The notes beneath the pieces are model-generated. The model did no database searches. It was not told the DNA's origin and was given only the letters and a program-made list of their open reading frames with translations. A DNA stretch of 64,000 bases from Ricordea florida (taxonomy: Eukaryota > Cnidaria > Anthozoa > Corallimorpharia > Ricordeidae), in assembly GCA_949710005.1 (NCBI GenBank), contig OX453281.1:25708862-25772861 (forward strand), read 5' to 3'. Shown here one piece after another: positions 55,701 to 64,000 of this stretch. Each line of letters opens with the position of its first letter. Position 1 is the first letter of the stretch. The translations under genes and the position numbers were made by a program.

Positions 55701-58700
55701 TTCTCATCGTCGACTGTGATTTCGTCGTTTGCTTTTGAATTCTCAGTTGAACCTTCATTAAAAAGTGGAGTGCTGGCATTTGCACACAGAGAGGTAAACT
55801 ATAATAAACTTCCAGCCGTACTGCGTAGCCTGTTGTTAGGGGAATTGAAGTGAATGTTTCTTGCTCAATGCGGCAGCTTGTTTTAACAAGGACCTATTAT
55901 AAATATATATCAAAATAAATATATTTTATTATAATACAATATTTAAGGGACGGCTCCTCTCCTCTTTGACACGAAATTCCACCTTCCGCAACTTGTCCAA
56001 CATGGCGGACCAAGGGAGCAAGGAGGAAAAACAGCTACTCTCAAATAGGAGTCTAATGATACCCTCGGCGCCCCTTAATAACATTGAAGACATCACTTGA
56101 ATAAGTAAAGCTAGGAAAAGTACTCTGTTCCCCTATTAGTAGTAAAAACCAAGCAATTTGGATCTCTGCATTTGAATTTGGCGCCCACGATGGTTTCGCC
56201 AATCGAACCACGCGCACAGACGTCTCGCAGTTCCAAGTAACCTCAGTGAGCCTTCAGATANNNNNNNNNNNNNNNNNNNNNNNNNNNNNNNNNNNNNNNN
56301 NNNNNNNNNNNNNNNNNNNNNNNNNNNNNNNNNNNNNNNNNNNNNNNNNNNNNNNNNNNNNNNNNNNNNNNNNNNNNNNNNNNNNNNNNNNNNNNNNNNN
56401 NNNNNNNNNNNNNNNNNNNNNNNNNNNNNNNNNNNNNNNNNNNNNNNNNNNNNNNNNNNNCCAAGGTCAACATGTGACAAGACAATTTCAAGATGGCGGA
56501 CATTGGCATCAATGTTTTCTTTGACGAATTTAAAAGCTTTGTCGAAGATCTTTGATTTGACCCAATTCATTGATCAATCAGTCAATTGTTTGAAGTTTGA
56601 AGGGGATCAGTCAAAAAGTACATTCAGTTTGTTACTTTGTTTGTGTTCAGCCCTGCCCAAATACACTTGACTGCCCTGGATGAAATATCCATTCTATTGA
56701 GTGAACAAAAACAATCCGCACCAAGGGTCAAATAAATCTTCTGGCAGAAAAAAAGATAAATTGATACCTGACCCTTGTAACCAAAAAATGCAACATACCA
56801 TAGACTGTTGGGCCCAGGCACATTATATACCCTCCTTCGTATCCTAAGTCTTTGTCTGTATTGCTTCCTCACAGGATCAACTCTTTGGATCGAGTCTCTG
56901 AACCTCCATCTTTGAACAGAGATCCCTCGTCCCCGAAGTGCACCACGCACCATCACTTCCCCTGCTTCTGGTGTTCGTTCCAATATAAACCTTACAAAAA
57001 CATCGAGTTCGTCATTATCAATTTCCCTATAGTTATTGCAGTTATTGAGCCCTAATTCTTGCCTTCTCCGATGCAAAGTTGTTCTGGACACGCCAATCAT
57101 TGTCGATATTTTCGTCCAGGAAAATCCCAAGTCCTTTAATCCCTCGACTTGATTTTTTTGACCCAACAAAACGCGGCCCCCCACGGCCACCAACATTACG
57201 AACATGGCACCTAAACCCTGTATCGGTCTTTCTTTCCTCAAGCATATCACAGCGTTCTTTCATCCTTTGTGTCATGTCACTGTACATCTCGATAAGTGCA
57301 GCTAGGGTTTCTGTGAACTCTATACAATCAGCATCCACTGACACTGTTGAAACATAAATTTCTTTGAACAGGCAGAAAAATAACACTAACCCTTGGTAAG
57401 CATTTTTAGCTAGACCAAGGAGTTCATCGGCAACACTGATATCTTCAGTAAGCAGATTCGTCTGTAACTTCTCGAAGGAAAGATCTTCGACAAAGCTTTT
57501 AAATTCGTCAAAGAAAACATTGATGCCAATGTCCGCCATCTTGAAATTGTCTTGTCACATGTTGACCTTGGGGAACTGGGCTCGATGGGATTGCGTTACA
57601 AGTTTTATTTGTAGCTCGAAGTCTTACTTTCTGATAAGTTTGAGTTGTACCACACTAAGTATTATTATAGAAAGAAAGTTTGCTATAAAAGCAAGGAAGT
57701 ACCATATATTCACAAGGAAGTATTACTCATACGGAACAAGTATTACTTATGTGGAGAAAAGGTTTATTTATGTAAAAGAAGTATTATTGAAACAAACGGC
57801 ATGCCATAGTGAGCCTTCAGATAATACTGTTAGTGGTCTCTTTTATCGTGGCATGCCATTATGTGCAAATGATGACTAATTTATTTGATTTTAGAAGTTG
57901 GCTGTTCGATTCATGGTGGAAGGTGTGCTTTGTAGATGGCACACGTTCGACCTTGAATCAAACTGTCTTGCGTGCGTTGCTAACTCTGCTCTAGCACTGC
58001 GGAATTCTGCCTTCGATAAATATTTCCCTCTCGGATATTATTATGGCTGATTCCCCGTCTGAAACATAGGTCTGCAATGCGTACATGAGTACATAATGTG
58101 ACTACATACGTCGTGTAAGCCACACAAAAACCCAAAATAATGGTTCGTCCACCGAGGATTAGGTACACAGTTTAACTTGAAGTGGAAGCTGGGATGGAAG
58201 GTCGGTTGGAACAGGTAGAGTCGCGACTTCAGCAAGTGAAAAGTACCTTACACATTTCCTGTATCTTTCTAAAAAGTAAAGAAAATTGTGAATGTACTGA
58301 TCATATTAGCGATGTAATCTACAAACCATTTGCGGATAGGCCACTTCCACTGACACTTGTGATAGACATCGCATTCCTCGGCATACGAATCACTGCATCT
58401 TGCGCACCTTTGTGTGCATCTACCGTTATCTGGTTAGAAACAATACAAACAGGGTGAGAAACAGAACGCATTTGGGAAGCAGGGTTGGCGCAGTGGTGAG
58501 AGCGCTCACCTTCCACCAATGCGTCCCGGGTTCGATTCCCGGCCACGGCGTCATATGTGGGCTGAGTTTGTTGGTTCTCTACTCTGCTCCGAGAGGTGTT
58601 TCTCCGGGTACTCCGGTTTTCCCCTCTTCACAAAAACCAACATTTGATTTGATTTGATTGCTTTAATTTAATTTAATAAGATTTGATTTGATTTAATTTG

Positions 58701-58760
58701 TGCTTTACAGTGTCCCCAATTGGTACGTCAGTGCTAGATACAGTTGACACTCAAATAAAG

Positions 58761-58819
<59 letters not shown>

Positions 58820-61800
58820 GAGAATAAAAGGTCGACGTGAACGTACAATTAACACACTTACCCGAACTCGTTTTCTTGACTCCGAGGAACCGAGCATCTC
58901 TAATGGCGTGCTTTTTTACAGGATGTACTGATGTCTATAATTCAAAAGTAGTTATATATTAAATAGATTTAGGCAAGCCTAAAAGCGGAGCTCCTCACAC
59001 AGACCCTCACACATTGAAAATGTTGTCACTAAAGTTATTAAATACACCTGGTGTACGCAACTACTTAAAGAAGATTCGATAGCTCAAATATCTAGCTCGC
59101 GACTCAACGGAAGAACCATTACCTGGTCAGCAAAATTATAATAGTTTTAAAGCAACACCAAAAGCAGCTAGGCAGCTCTTTAACAAAGGAAAAATAGACA
59201 CTCAGCTTTACATGCTTATGTCCCTCAGAAAACGCTTGAAAACTTGTAGGAAGAAAATTTTTCCTCCAAAACCGCTATGAATATAGAGATTACTTCATGG
59301 TTAGTGAGGGCGGACGATTTTTCTTTACGAGTTGTGAAGAATAGAAAACGAACGAGTGAGTTTACTTTTCTTCACAACGAGTGAAGAAAAATGGTACGGG
59401 CGAACTAACCATGAAGTAATTTGTTTATTTTTTAGGTACTGAGATTTACTCCTTACAAAATACTACTAACTGATCATGAATCACGCTGGGCTAGAAAAAT
59501 CAAGATACCACAACAAGGTGCAAAACGCACTTAGCAGGCTTTATTTTGGAGCATACCGAATAAACATGACAGTCAAGTTAAAAATGCGTTCAAAATTTAC
59601 TTCTCTAAAATGATACAAACATTGCACGAACTGGAAAATTCTACTTTAAACACTGTTGGAAATGTCGCTAGAAGTATAAGAACCAAAGACAGTTAAAAAC
59701 GTTTTAAAACGACTCGTGAATGACTCAGGAGTGTCTTGTGTACGGGAAATACAATGTAAAATTACCTTTCTGTTTTGATCAGTTTAATGCGGCTCTTGCT
59801 TTTTAAAACACCACTTCTTTTGAGATGCTGAATCCGTAGCTTTTTTATTCAAATAACCGTTGCGAAAGAGAGAACGGAGCGAACTTGGCTCATAATCTTT
59901 GTTTTCCTTCTTTCCCACTGCTACCGGACAAATTCACTCATGAACTGAATTGAGCTCGTTTGAAGGAATTTCTTCTACGGACCTTGATTCACCTTTCAAC
60001 GTCAAGAATTCTTTCAGTGAAGCGACGGGCTGTTCGGATTTGTTATTCGTATTTTTATTTTCTTGATCTTGTATGAAGTCCTCGACTGAAGCTGTATCTG
60101 CAAACCTAGAATTTCTCAAAGAAGAAGCTGAGGAAGAAGCCGTTATTGCTCACTTTTTGCCGAGTTGATGGCGCCAAAACTGATCCCACCTCTATGAACA
60201 GTGAATTGGTCGGACCACTTTTTTTCACTAGTGAAGAAAATGGTCCAACCAATCAAATTGCTTCTAGTTTTTTACAGACTATTTTTCTCACACAGATTTA
60301 TAAGGAGTAAATCTCAGTACCTATGGAATAAAATCCGTTTCTTCAGCAAAACATTGTAGACTGCTGGCTGTAGGTTGTGTAGCCGCGGCAAGCCGCGAAA
60401 AGCGCGCGAAAAACAAAGCCTCCTTTCGGTTTAAGACCTTCTAAATATCCCAGATGACTATGGCCGCCATGTTGGGGCAACATCGTCGTCGTCGTCGTCG
60501 TCGTCGCTAGGCGCACGCGCCCGCGAGCCATGCCGCTAGTCACGGTGACCATGAAAACTCAAACGCATGGTTTTCTCAATTTCTATCCTCGCACGGTAGT
60601 TATGGGGCTCCGCTCTGCGGCTCTTCGAGCCGCTGTGGAGCTCCGCTGTTATTCACCAAACCATATACGTTCAGTATATAATACGCAACTAAACTATATC
60701 GGAAGTCGAGTTACAGTCACGGAGTGTACACGTGATGTTGACAAGTCGGTGTCTGGAATGAAATGACTGACGGCTTGGCCAGGCCAAGATTCCTCAGATA
60801 CTCAGGGTGCTTGGTTAACTTTCTCTCCACCCCCTCTCTCTCCATCTATATTGTGCAATTTTTCACCTTACCCCCACCCCCCTCTTTCTCTTTCGTTTCA
60901 TTTACCCTTTCTTTAAAAGCGGTATTGGTCGCGAGGGTGAGATGCGTTTTTCAGTTCTTAGTATGGTTAAGGACGTGTGGTGGGTATTTTCCGCATGGGG
61001 CCGCGCTGTTGGCTATGTTATGGTTCAATTTTATTCTTGGTTTTAATTTGGTTTTCTTTTGTTTTGGTTATGGTAATTTCATGATAATGAGTTTGAAGCA
61101 AAAGAAAATAAAATTTGAACCAAGGATTGAACCACAACAGCTACGCATGTGATGAATCTCTTTTTTTTTGCTTTCTTTCTGGGGTTAATTCATGTTTTCA
61201 TTTCATGTTATTTCTTTTTGTAGACTCCTTCTTCGGGTCTCGTTGGTTTGGCATTAAGCAATGGAAAGTTCCAAGCAGGATACGTGAAGTCTTTTCTGGA
61301 GAGAAGTTTAGTTTCAATTGACCACAATTTTGCGGATGGCAGATGGCACAGGCTGCAAGTCAACGTCACCTCTGTTGGTATCGTGATTGGCTTAGACTCT
61401 TTTCGCACGGTTCTCCAGCTGCCGAGTGGTTCCCAACCTATCGCAAACCTTGGGAATACTTTATACCTAGGAACACTACTAAATGCATTCTCAGAACTCG
61501 GACTGATCCTACAAGAATACGTAACGTTTGCTGGCTGTGTGCGTGGCGTTACTATAAACGGAAAAACATTCACCTTTGATACCGCGCAAACTATTGGAAG
61601 TGGTGGGATAAATCTACCCGTCGCAGGTTGCAAGAAAGATGAAAACTGTCAACGTTCGCCATGCGCGAACAGTGGGACGTGCGAAGCTACTTGGACTGGG
61701 TTCGATTGTCAATGTCTGAATGATTTTGTTGGTAGCAAATGTGACAATGGTGAGTTTACCACTGACGTTTTTAGGAGTCTTCTCGTACTCCACTCCTTGT

Positions 61801-63958
61801 ACCTTCTTTTTCTTTTCACTCCTCTTTCCTCGCTCTTTCTCCTCTCCTTCTTCACTTCCTCCTTATTTTTATCCGTTTCTCACTTATGGATAGAAGTGCA
61901 CCCAATGGCAAGAATGACGGATTTGGCGAAATGTCGCCATTTCTGCCAAATCTGCCACCCTTGCTGAAGCACATTTTCGTATCTGTCAAATCTGCCGACG
62001 CTATTAGCATTGAGTGTATTTCTGGCCATGTCTCGCTTTTCTTGTTCCTTTTCACCCTTGTTATTCTGTCGTTCCCTCCCTTCTCCTTTCTTCCTTTCTC
62101 CCTTCTCCTTTCTTCCTTTCTCCCTTCTCCTTTCTTCCTTTCTCCTTTCTCCTTTCTTCCTTTCTCCCTTCTTCCTTTCTTCCTTTCTCCCTTCTTCCTT
62201 TCTTCCTTTCTCCCTTCTTCTTTTCTTCCTTTCTCCCTTCTTCCTTTCTCCCTCTCCTTTCTCTATGAAGTCATGGCCCACATCCGTCTTTGTACAGCTA
62301 ATCATTGTCGCTCCTGAAGAGAGCTGTTTGTGACCAAACTGCATTAAAAAGTATGGAGTGGTGAAAAAGAAACACGGGACGGCCGTAGCGAAATGCGTTA
62401 AAATATTACAGATGTGTTTAAGCATTCTCACGATGCACCAAAACATGAAACGTTTTTGCTATATGGCTGGTCCCACCAGGGAGGGGGTGGGGCAAGATGA
62501 GGCCGATCCTGAGTTCTCATTGGCTACCTGGGTAGACAATATTGGTCTCGGTCAATAAAAACGCAAAGAAGACCGAGGACAATATCAGCCATCTTGACCG
62601 AACAAGTCTGGTAAGTAGCGCATGTATCTTCATTCATTTATCTTCATATCTTCATTCAATAACTTACTTTAATTACCTTGCAGTCTCTGAGGTCTCGTTT
62701 CTTATGAATGATAGCTACATCGAACTGTCACTCAATTCCTCCCACTGGAGTTTTGGTCAAAGTGGCGCCGTGTGGATTCGAACACGCGAAACCGAAGGAC
62801 TTCTCATGTATGCCGGCAGGAGGCCTGGTGCTGCAAACACAGAATTCATTATGCTGGATATCATTTCCGGTCAGGTCCGCTTTACCGCTGATCTTGGCTC
62901 AGGTGGGCTCATGTTCCCTCTTGTTGCGTAAACATGCCGTAGGTTAGACATATAGGTGAAGCTTTTCAATTCAAGAAAATTAGAATCCAAGTAGAATGGA
63001 TATTTCGTCTTCTTAGGGTGCTTTCCTTTGGTATGATCCAGATCTGGATTTGAGATCCGAGATCACGCGGATCATGGCTCATCAAAGGGACCGATGAATC
63101 CTTGTCCAGAGTGGATTCATCGGTTCCTTTGATGCGTCATGATCCATTTGATCTCGGATCTCAAATCCAGATCCGGATCATACCAAAGGAACTCACGCTT
63201 ATTTGGAGAAGCCTTTTATCTGCGAATTTGGTATGTTTAGATGTGTTGCTGTTTAGAATATTTGGCCATCTCGAAAAAGATTTTTAATCCATAAAATATA
63301 AAGATATGAAATTGTTTGAATTTTTTTTGGTTCCTGCATGTGAAATAGTGCAGGAGCCAACATGTCAAAGGAAACACGAGTGATTGAGTGAGTGAAGGAG
63401 CCAATCAGCGCATGCCTGGTATTTAGCCAATCACAATGCACAATACATTTCGCGCACCGCGAAGAATTGTGGGTATGTAAAAGTTATGAAATCGAGGAAA
63501 GGCGATAGGTATGGCAAAAAGGTCCGAATAAATTTAATAAATGCAGTAGCCACATGCATGCAATGCTTACCTATTTTTTATCTTTGCACTGAACTGCTTT
63601 AGTTGCTCACATAAGTGCGACAGTCTTTCCCTTTTAAAGGATGGCTTCTGACTTACATTATTTGGAACTAATAGAACGCGAGTCCTTGGAAATGTTTTTT
63701 TTTTTAATTAACGTCTCAACTAGTTACGTTATTCAATTACAGGAGAAAATGCCGTCATAATCAATAAACTCGTGTCTGATGACGACTGGCATCACGTGAT
63801 GTGGAGTCGACGAGCCAAACACATTACACTGACATTAGACGAAACAACTTCAGCACAAACAGACCTGCCAGGGGTGGAGACAGTGTTCAATGCAGCGCAG
63901 AGTGCTACAGTCTATGCTGATATCGGCGGTTACGCTTCTGATATATCACAGGCCAAAG
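40431..63958 (+). CDS. CRB: Crumbs-type apical polarity protein, N-terminal 1116 residues
   Basis: Single-pass apical membrane protein that organises epithelial polarity in animals. Exons: 40431-40506, 41878-41991, 43589-43705, 44624-44825, 47137-47366, 47827-48096, 48700-49415, 53333-53665, 55464-55793, 61224-61749, 62684-62902 and 63743-63958. All are GT-AG and phase-consistent; the rest lies to the right. Exon 1 encodes a signal peptide with hydrophobic core NLLLILLFFAG. Thirteen EGF domains follow (first CASSPCYFNGTC, last CVSNPCKNGATC). Several, such as DVNECLTSPC and HVDECQSRPC, have the calcium-binding form. Then come LamG1 (LFAVSFQKGSHLLAL to DGTFVGCVQ), EGF14 (DVCSSHGCLHGSAC), LamG2 (ATFVSEDNSGLKF to EYVTFAGCVRG), EGF15 (NCQRSPCANSGTC) and the start of LamG3 (VSFLMNDSYIELSLN). 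Alternating LamG and EGF after an EGF run is the Crumbs layout. The transmembrane and cytoplasmic tail are not in view, so family assignment rests on the ectodomain. Confidence 0.9.
41243..41714. mobile_element. MITE built from CGAGAC words, Crumbs intron 1
   Basis: Perfect 16-bp inverted ends: AGGGGTATAGAATGGT and ACCATTCTATACCCCT. The interior is a degenerate array of CGAGACTCGCCGAGACGCCG-like words. No coding capacity. Confidence 0.85.
42440..42690. mobile_element. G-rich terminal-inverted-repeat element, Crumbs intron 2
   Basis: The ends AGGGATAAACCATGGAAATG and CATATTTGAG/ATATGAAATGGTCTATCCCT are inverted relative to each other, followed inward by GGGGGTTGGGCA and TGCCCAACCCCC. Confidence 0.65.
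43064..43505 (+). repeat. Four-copy tandem array of a 114-bp MITE
   Basis: Copies start at 43064, 43178, 43292 and 43406, and are essentially identical. Each has TIRs AACCCTTTCACTCCCAAGAG and CTTGGGAGTGAAAGGGTT. Because 114 is a multiple of three, a 158-codon open frame runs through (43037-43513). It is a repeat artefact. The array ends about 83 bp before Crumbs exon 3. Confidence 0.95.
43890..44218 (+). repeat. 32-bp minisatellite in Crumbs intron 3
   Basis: About ten copies of the 28340-28640 unit (TTGACCAAGCGTGAGGTCAA then GATGGCTGCATA). It runs into an element at 44219-44460 containing AGCCATCTTGACAGAACAAG, CTTGGTCAATAAAGCATTTA and GTAGCCAATCAGAACCCAGG. Related sequence occurs at 9850-10020, 31180-31450 and 62455-62610. 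Confidence 0.85.
44844..46132. mobile_element. TTAA-flanked element of 1.29 kb, Crumbs intron 4
   Basis: TTAA at 44844-44847 is followed by GGTATCAGTAAGGGG. The other end reads GGGCTATACTGATACC followed by TTAA at 46129-46132. TTAA duplication suggests a piggyBac-type element. A 77-codon plus-strand frame at 45088-45321 (HRLKEGSKKAKNTFDKTW, DELDRDHEASEQ) looks protein-like but is unrecognised and too short for a transposase. It begins 18 bp downstream of the exon 4 donor. Confidence 0.7.
46860..46936. mobile_element. Short fold-back with CCTCGTTCCCAGGG arms
   Basis: CAACCTCGTTCCCAGGGCCC then TCTCCTACTCGGCCCCC pairs with GGGGGCCGAGTAGGAGAGGA then CCCTGGGAAAGAGGTTG. It shares its outer arms with 37459-37560 but not the core. 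Confidence 0.85.
47504..47548 (+). pseudogene. Relic duplicate of the 3' end of Crumbs exon 5
   Basis: TTTAAATGCTGCAACATGCA then ATAACC(T)TGC(A)AGTAGG copies the exon 5 end and donor (TTTGAATGCTGCAACATGCA, ATAACCATGCCAGTAAG at 47335-47371) with a few substitutions. It has lost the upstream part of the EGF domain and a usable acceptor, so it is not an exon. Confidence 0.7.
49584..50114. mobile_element. MITE with ACCTCATGGT termini, short copy
   Basis: Closely matches 2677-3337 but lacks about 128 bp after CGAACTATTCGGAAT. In Crumbs intron 7, about 790 bp before the tyrosine-recombinase element. Confidence 0.85.
50905..52756 (+). mobile_element. Hairpin-ended tyrosine-recombinase transposon
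   Basis: The left end, TAATAATATACATGAAAAAA then GATTGGCTAAGAGAAATGCAG, is followed by CAGTGCAAAATGAGGTAAT-type repeats and several CCAAT/ATTGG boxes. An intronless recombinase gene (51122-52402) comes next. The right end is GCATTTTTTCATGTATATTA then a hairpin with arms at about 52578-52637 and 52688-52752, holding an inner hairpin at 52651-52687. Three gene-less relatives (11259, 21329, 30785) share both ends. Confidence 0.8.
51122..52402 (+). pseudogene. Crypton/KIAA1958-like tyrosine recombinase with in-frame stop
   Basis: Site-specific DNA recombinase that would move the surrounding element. One frame of 426 codons is interrupted by a single TGA at codon 271 (51932-51934); frame continues on both sides. 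The N-terminal half (residues 12-110, FWLSVWNKWCLEK, EPAELNTLLERFYAEL) matches the core-binding part of KIAA1958/ZMYM-type proteins. Catalytic candidates after it are R176 in QQFGLRGRQEH, H305 and R308 in NHSARKT, H331 in TGHRNIQS, and Y340 in LDDYDE as the nucleophile. Thus R, HxxR, H and Y are all present. The last 80 residues are basic and serine-rich. The TGA could be one substitution from a sense codon or an assembly error. The gene has no introns, unlike its host gene. Family call is firm; the Crypton subclass is inference. Confidence 0.85.
52758..52798 (+). repeat. (ATT)n microsatellite
   Basis: About 12 ATT units directly after the recombinase element's right hairpin. Confidence 0.95.
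53768..54165 (+). mobile_element. tRNA-derived SINE, best-preserved copy
   Basis: The head GGTTAGCTCAGTTGGTAGAG (A box) and GCGGGTTCAAACCCC (B box) is followed by CACCAACACTCAGGGTCTTT, AAGGACGATAAACCGTAGGC and an AT-rich tail. The acceptor stem does not close, so it is not a functional tRNA gene. In Crumbs intron 8. Confidence 0.8.
54310..54515 (+). repeat. Tandem repeat, about five units
   Basis: Units read AACCGTGACTTAAAGAGGAA then CTTCTTCTCCGATGCATTAA, with a period near 45 and one shortened unit. A tRNA-like fragment follows at 54510-54600. Confidence 0.8.
54683..55005. mobile_element. Fold-back element with TGCACCTATCAATGTTAAGC ends
   Basis: The left arm, TGCACCTATCAATGTTAAGC then CGGC...GGGGGGGGAGTCAGGGCATG, is mirrored at 54945-55005. 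The interior is a degenerate array of GGGTAGGGNATTTGA words. Overlapping open frames on both strands are by-products of this symmetry. Confidence 0.8.
55115..55390 (-). mobile_element. tRNA-SINE-like repeat
   Basis: Shares TTGTTACTCCC, CCCAGCATTATATA, GGTACCCAT and CACCTGGGTGGAGAGAGACA with 5125-5455. Read on the minus strand, the right end (GGGCTCGAACTCTGG to CTAACCACTACACTA) has A-box/B-box-like order. Confidence 0.7.
56261..56460. other. Assembly gap of 200 N
   Basis: Exactly 200 unknown bases, so probably a placeholder length. The last 16 bases before the gap recur at 57808-57823, and the first 92 bases after it recur inverted at 57480-57571, so the local order is uncertain. Confidence 0.99.
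56799..57539 (-). pseudogene. Integrase-type transposon ORF, 5' part, frameshifted
   Basis: The ATG at 57539 sits in a good context (AAGATGGCG). About 125 codons lead to GGRGGPRFVG, then the frame shifts at a run of seven A (plus-strand T run 57153-57159). With six A the frame would join the second stretch. That stretch has a helix-turn-helix-like LGFSWTKISTMIGVSRTTLH and then RVDPVRKQYRQRLRIRRRVY and GPNSLW. This wording is typical of the widespread cnidarian and fish proteins with an rve-like integrase domain beginning after GPNSLWH. A donor GTATGT follows at 56798, so the catalytic exon would lie further along; none is seen before the gap. Either a pseudogene or an assembly error at a homopolymer. 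Confidence 0.65.
57572..58470. other. Crumbs intron 9 stretch without recognised element
   Basis: AT-rich, with repeated AGTATTA(C/T)T-type words (57715-57790). No exon, gene or transposon ends identified. Confidence 0.4.
58476..58700 (+). mobile_element. tRNA-derived SINE of a second family
   Basis: The head GGTTGGCGCAGTGGTGAGAG and CCCGGGTTCGATTCCCGGCC is followed by GGCGTCATATGTGGGCTGAG, TCCGGGTACTCCGGTTTTCC and a TTTGATTTGA tail. Confidence 0.8.
58762..58822 (+). repeat. (TTA)n microsatellite
   Basis: About 19 TTA units. The open frame over it is an artefact. Confidence 0.95.
59287..59420. mobile_element. Fold-back with ATTACTTCATGGTTAGT ends
   Basis: GATTACTTCATGGTTAGTGA pairs with CGAACTAACCATGAAGTAAT. 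The inner TTCTTTACGAGTTGTGAAGA and CTTTTCTTCACAACGAGTGA also pair. It directly adjoins the element at 59434. Confidence 0.7.
59434..60322 (-). mobile_element. 0.89-kb element with 22-bp perfect inverted ends
   Basis: Begins AGGTACTGAGATTTACTCCT and ends AGGAGTAAATCTCAGTACCT. On the minus strand at 60119-59934 lies a 61-codon frame, RNSRFADTASVEDFIQ... to SRSVEEIPSNELN. It resembles the N-terminal segment of KIAA1958-like tyrosine recombinases (compare EPAELNTLLERF in the element at 50905). The core and catalytic regions are missing, so this is a deletion derivative. The homology is weak and inferred by eye. Confidence 0.55.
60484..60510 (+). repeat. (CGT)n microsatellite
   Basis: Eight CGT units inside a locally GC-rich patch of Crumbs intron 9. 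Confidence 0.9.
61775..62270 (+). repeat. Polypyrimidine tract, CTTTCTCCCTTCTTC units
   Basis: In Crumbs intron 10. Nearly pure C/T from 62060 to 62265 with imperfect 15- and 23-bp periodicity, preceded by a C/T-rich stretch at 61775-61880. Frames on both strands are low-complexity artefacts. Confidence 0.9.
63025..63189. mobile_element. Fold-back MITE, well preserved
   Basis: CCTTTGGTATGATCCAGATC pairs with GATCCGGATCATACCAAAGG, with arms of about 75 bp around GATGAATCCTTGTCC. Related to 35051-35230. In Crumbs intron 11. Confidence 0.9.
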
Positions 63959-64000
63959 GTACTATATTAAAAACAGTTTTAACCCAATTTTTGTTTCCTT

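Noticed and set aside
58476-58555. Apparent tRNA gene
   Set aside because: Same reasoning: tRNA-like promoter head of a SINE ending in TTTGATTTGA repeats.
62010-62333. Serine/leucine/phenylalanine-rich frames and a lysine/arginine/glutamate-rich minus-strand frame (61880-62446)
   Set aside because: Low-complexity translation of the polypyrimidine tract on either strand.

Overview
The window is animal nuclear DNA. Coding sequence lies in short GT-AG exons scattered through AT-rich introns that are crowded with tRNA-derived SINEs, fold-back MITEs and minisatellites. The gene set, the compact gene spacing and the repeat types suggest a cnidarian, most likely an anthozoan such as a stony coral. 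That assignment is inference, because no species-specific marker is present.

Four genes were reconstructed exon by exon, with reading phase checked across every junction. (1) Positions 56-6052, plus strand: the last six exons of a Slo2/KCNT sodium-activated potassium channel, starting inside the gene and ending in a short exon that encodes a PDZ-ligand-like C-terminus. (2) Positions 15351-10288, minus strand: a complete four-exon MRPS2 (mitochondrial ribosomal protein uS2m, 309 aa). (3) Positions 17322-36266, plus strand: a complete 21-exon RABGAP1-type Rab GTPase-activating protein (1119 aa; PID domain, TBC domain with both catalytic fingers, coiled coils). It probably shares a divergent promoter with MRPS2. 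(4) Positions 40431-63958, plus strand, open at the right edge: a Crumbs-type polarity protein with a signal peptide, 13 EGF domains, then LamG-EGF-LamG-EGF-LamG.

The introns and intergenic DNA carry many mobile elements. The most notable is a 1.85-kb element in Crumbs intron 7 (50905-52756). It encodes a Crypton/KIAA1958-like tyrosine recombinase with one in-frame stop and ends in a long hairpin. Three shorter copies without the gene lie in MRPS2 intron 3, RABGAP1 intron 4 and RABGAP1 intron 15. Other elements include two TTAA-flanked terminal-inverted-repeat elements, several perfect fold-backs, a 106-bp satellite at four sites, a four-copy 114-bp MITE array, and a frameshifted integrase-like ORF beside a 200-bp assembly gap (56261-56460).

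The genes do not form a pathway. Their co-location is the main point of interest: the human relatives KCNT1, MRPS2, RABGAP1 and CRB2 all lie on chromosome 9q33-34, and KCNT2, RABGAP1L and CRB1 lie on 1q25-31. The window therefore looks like a pre-vertebrate version of that block. The most promising less-described system is the hairpin-ended tyrosine-recombinase family.
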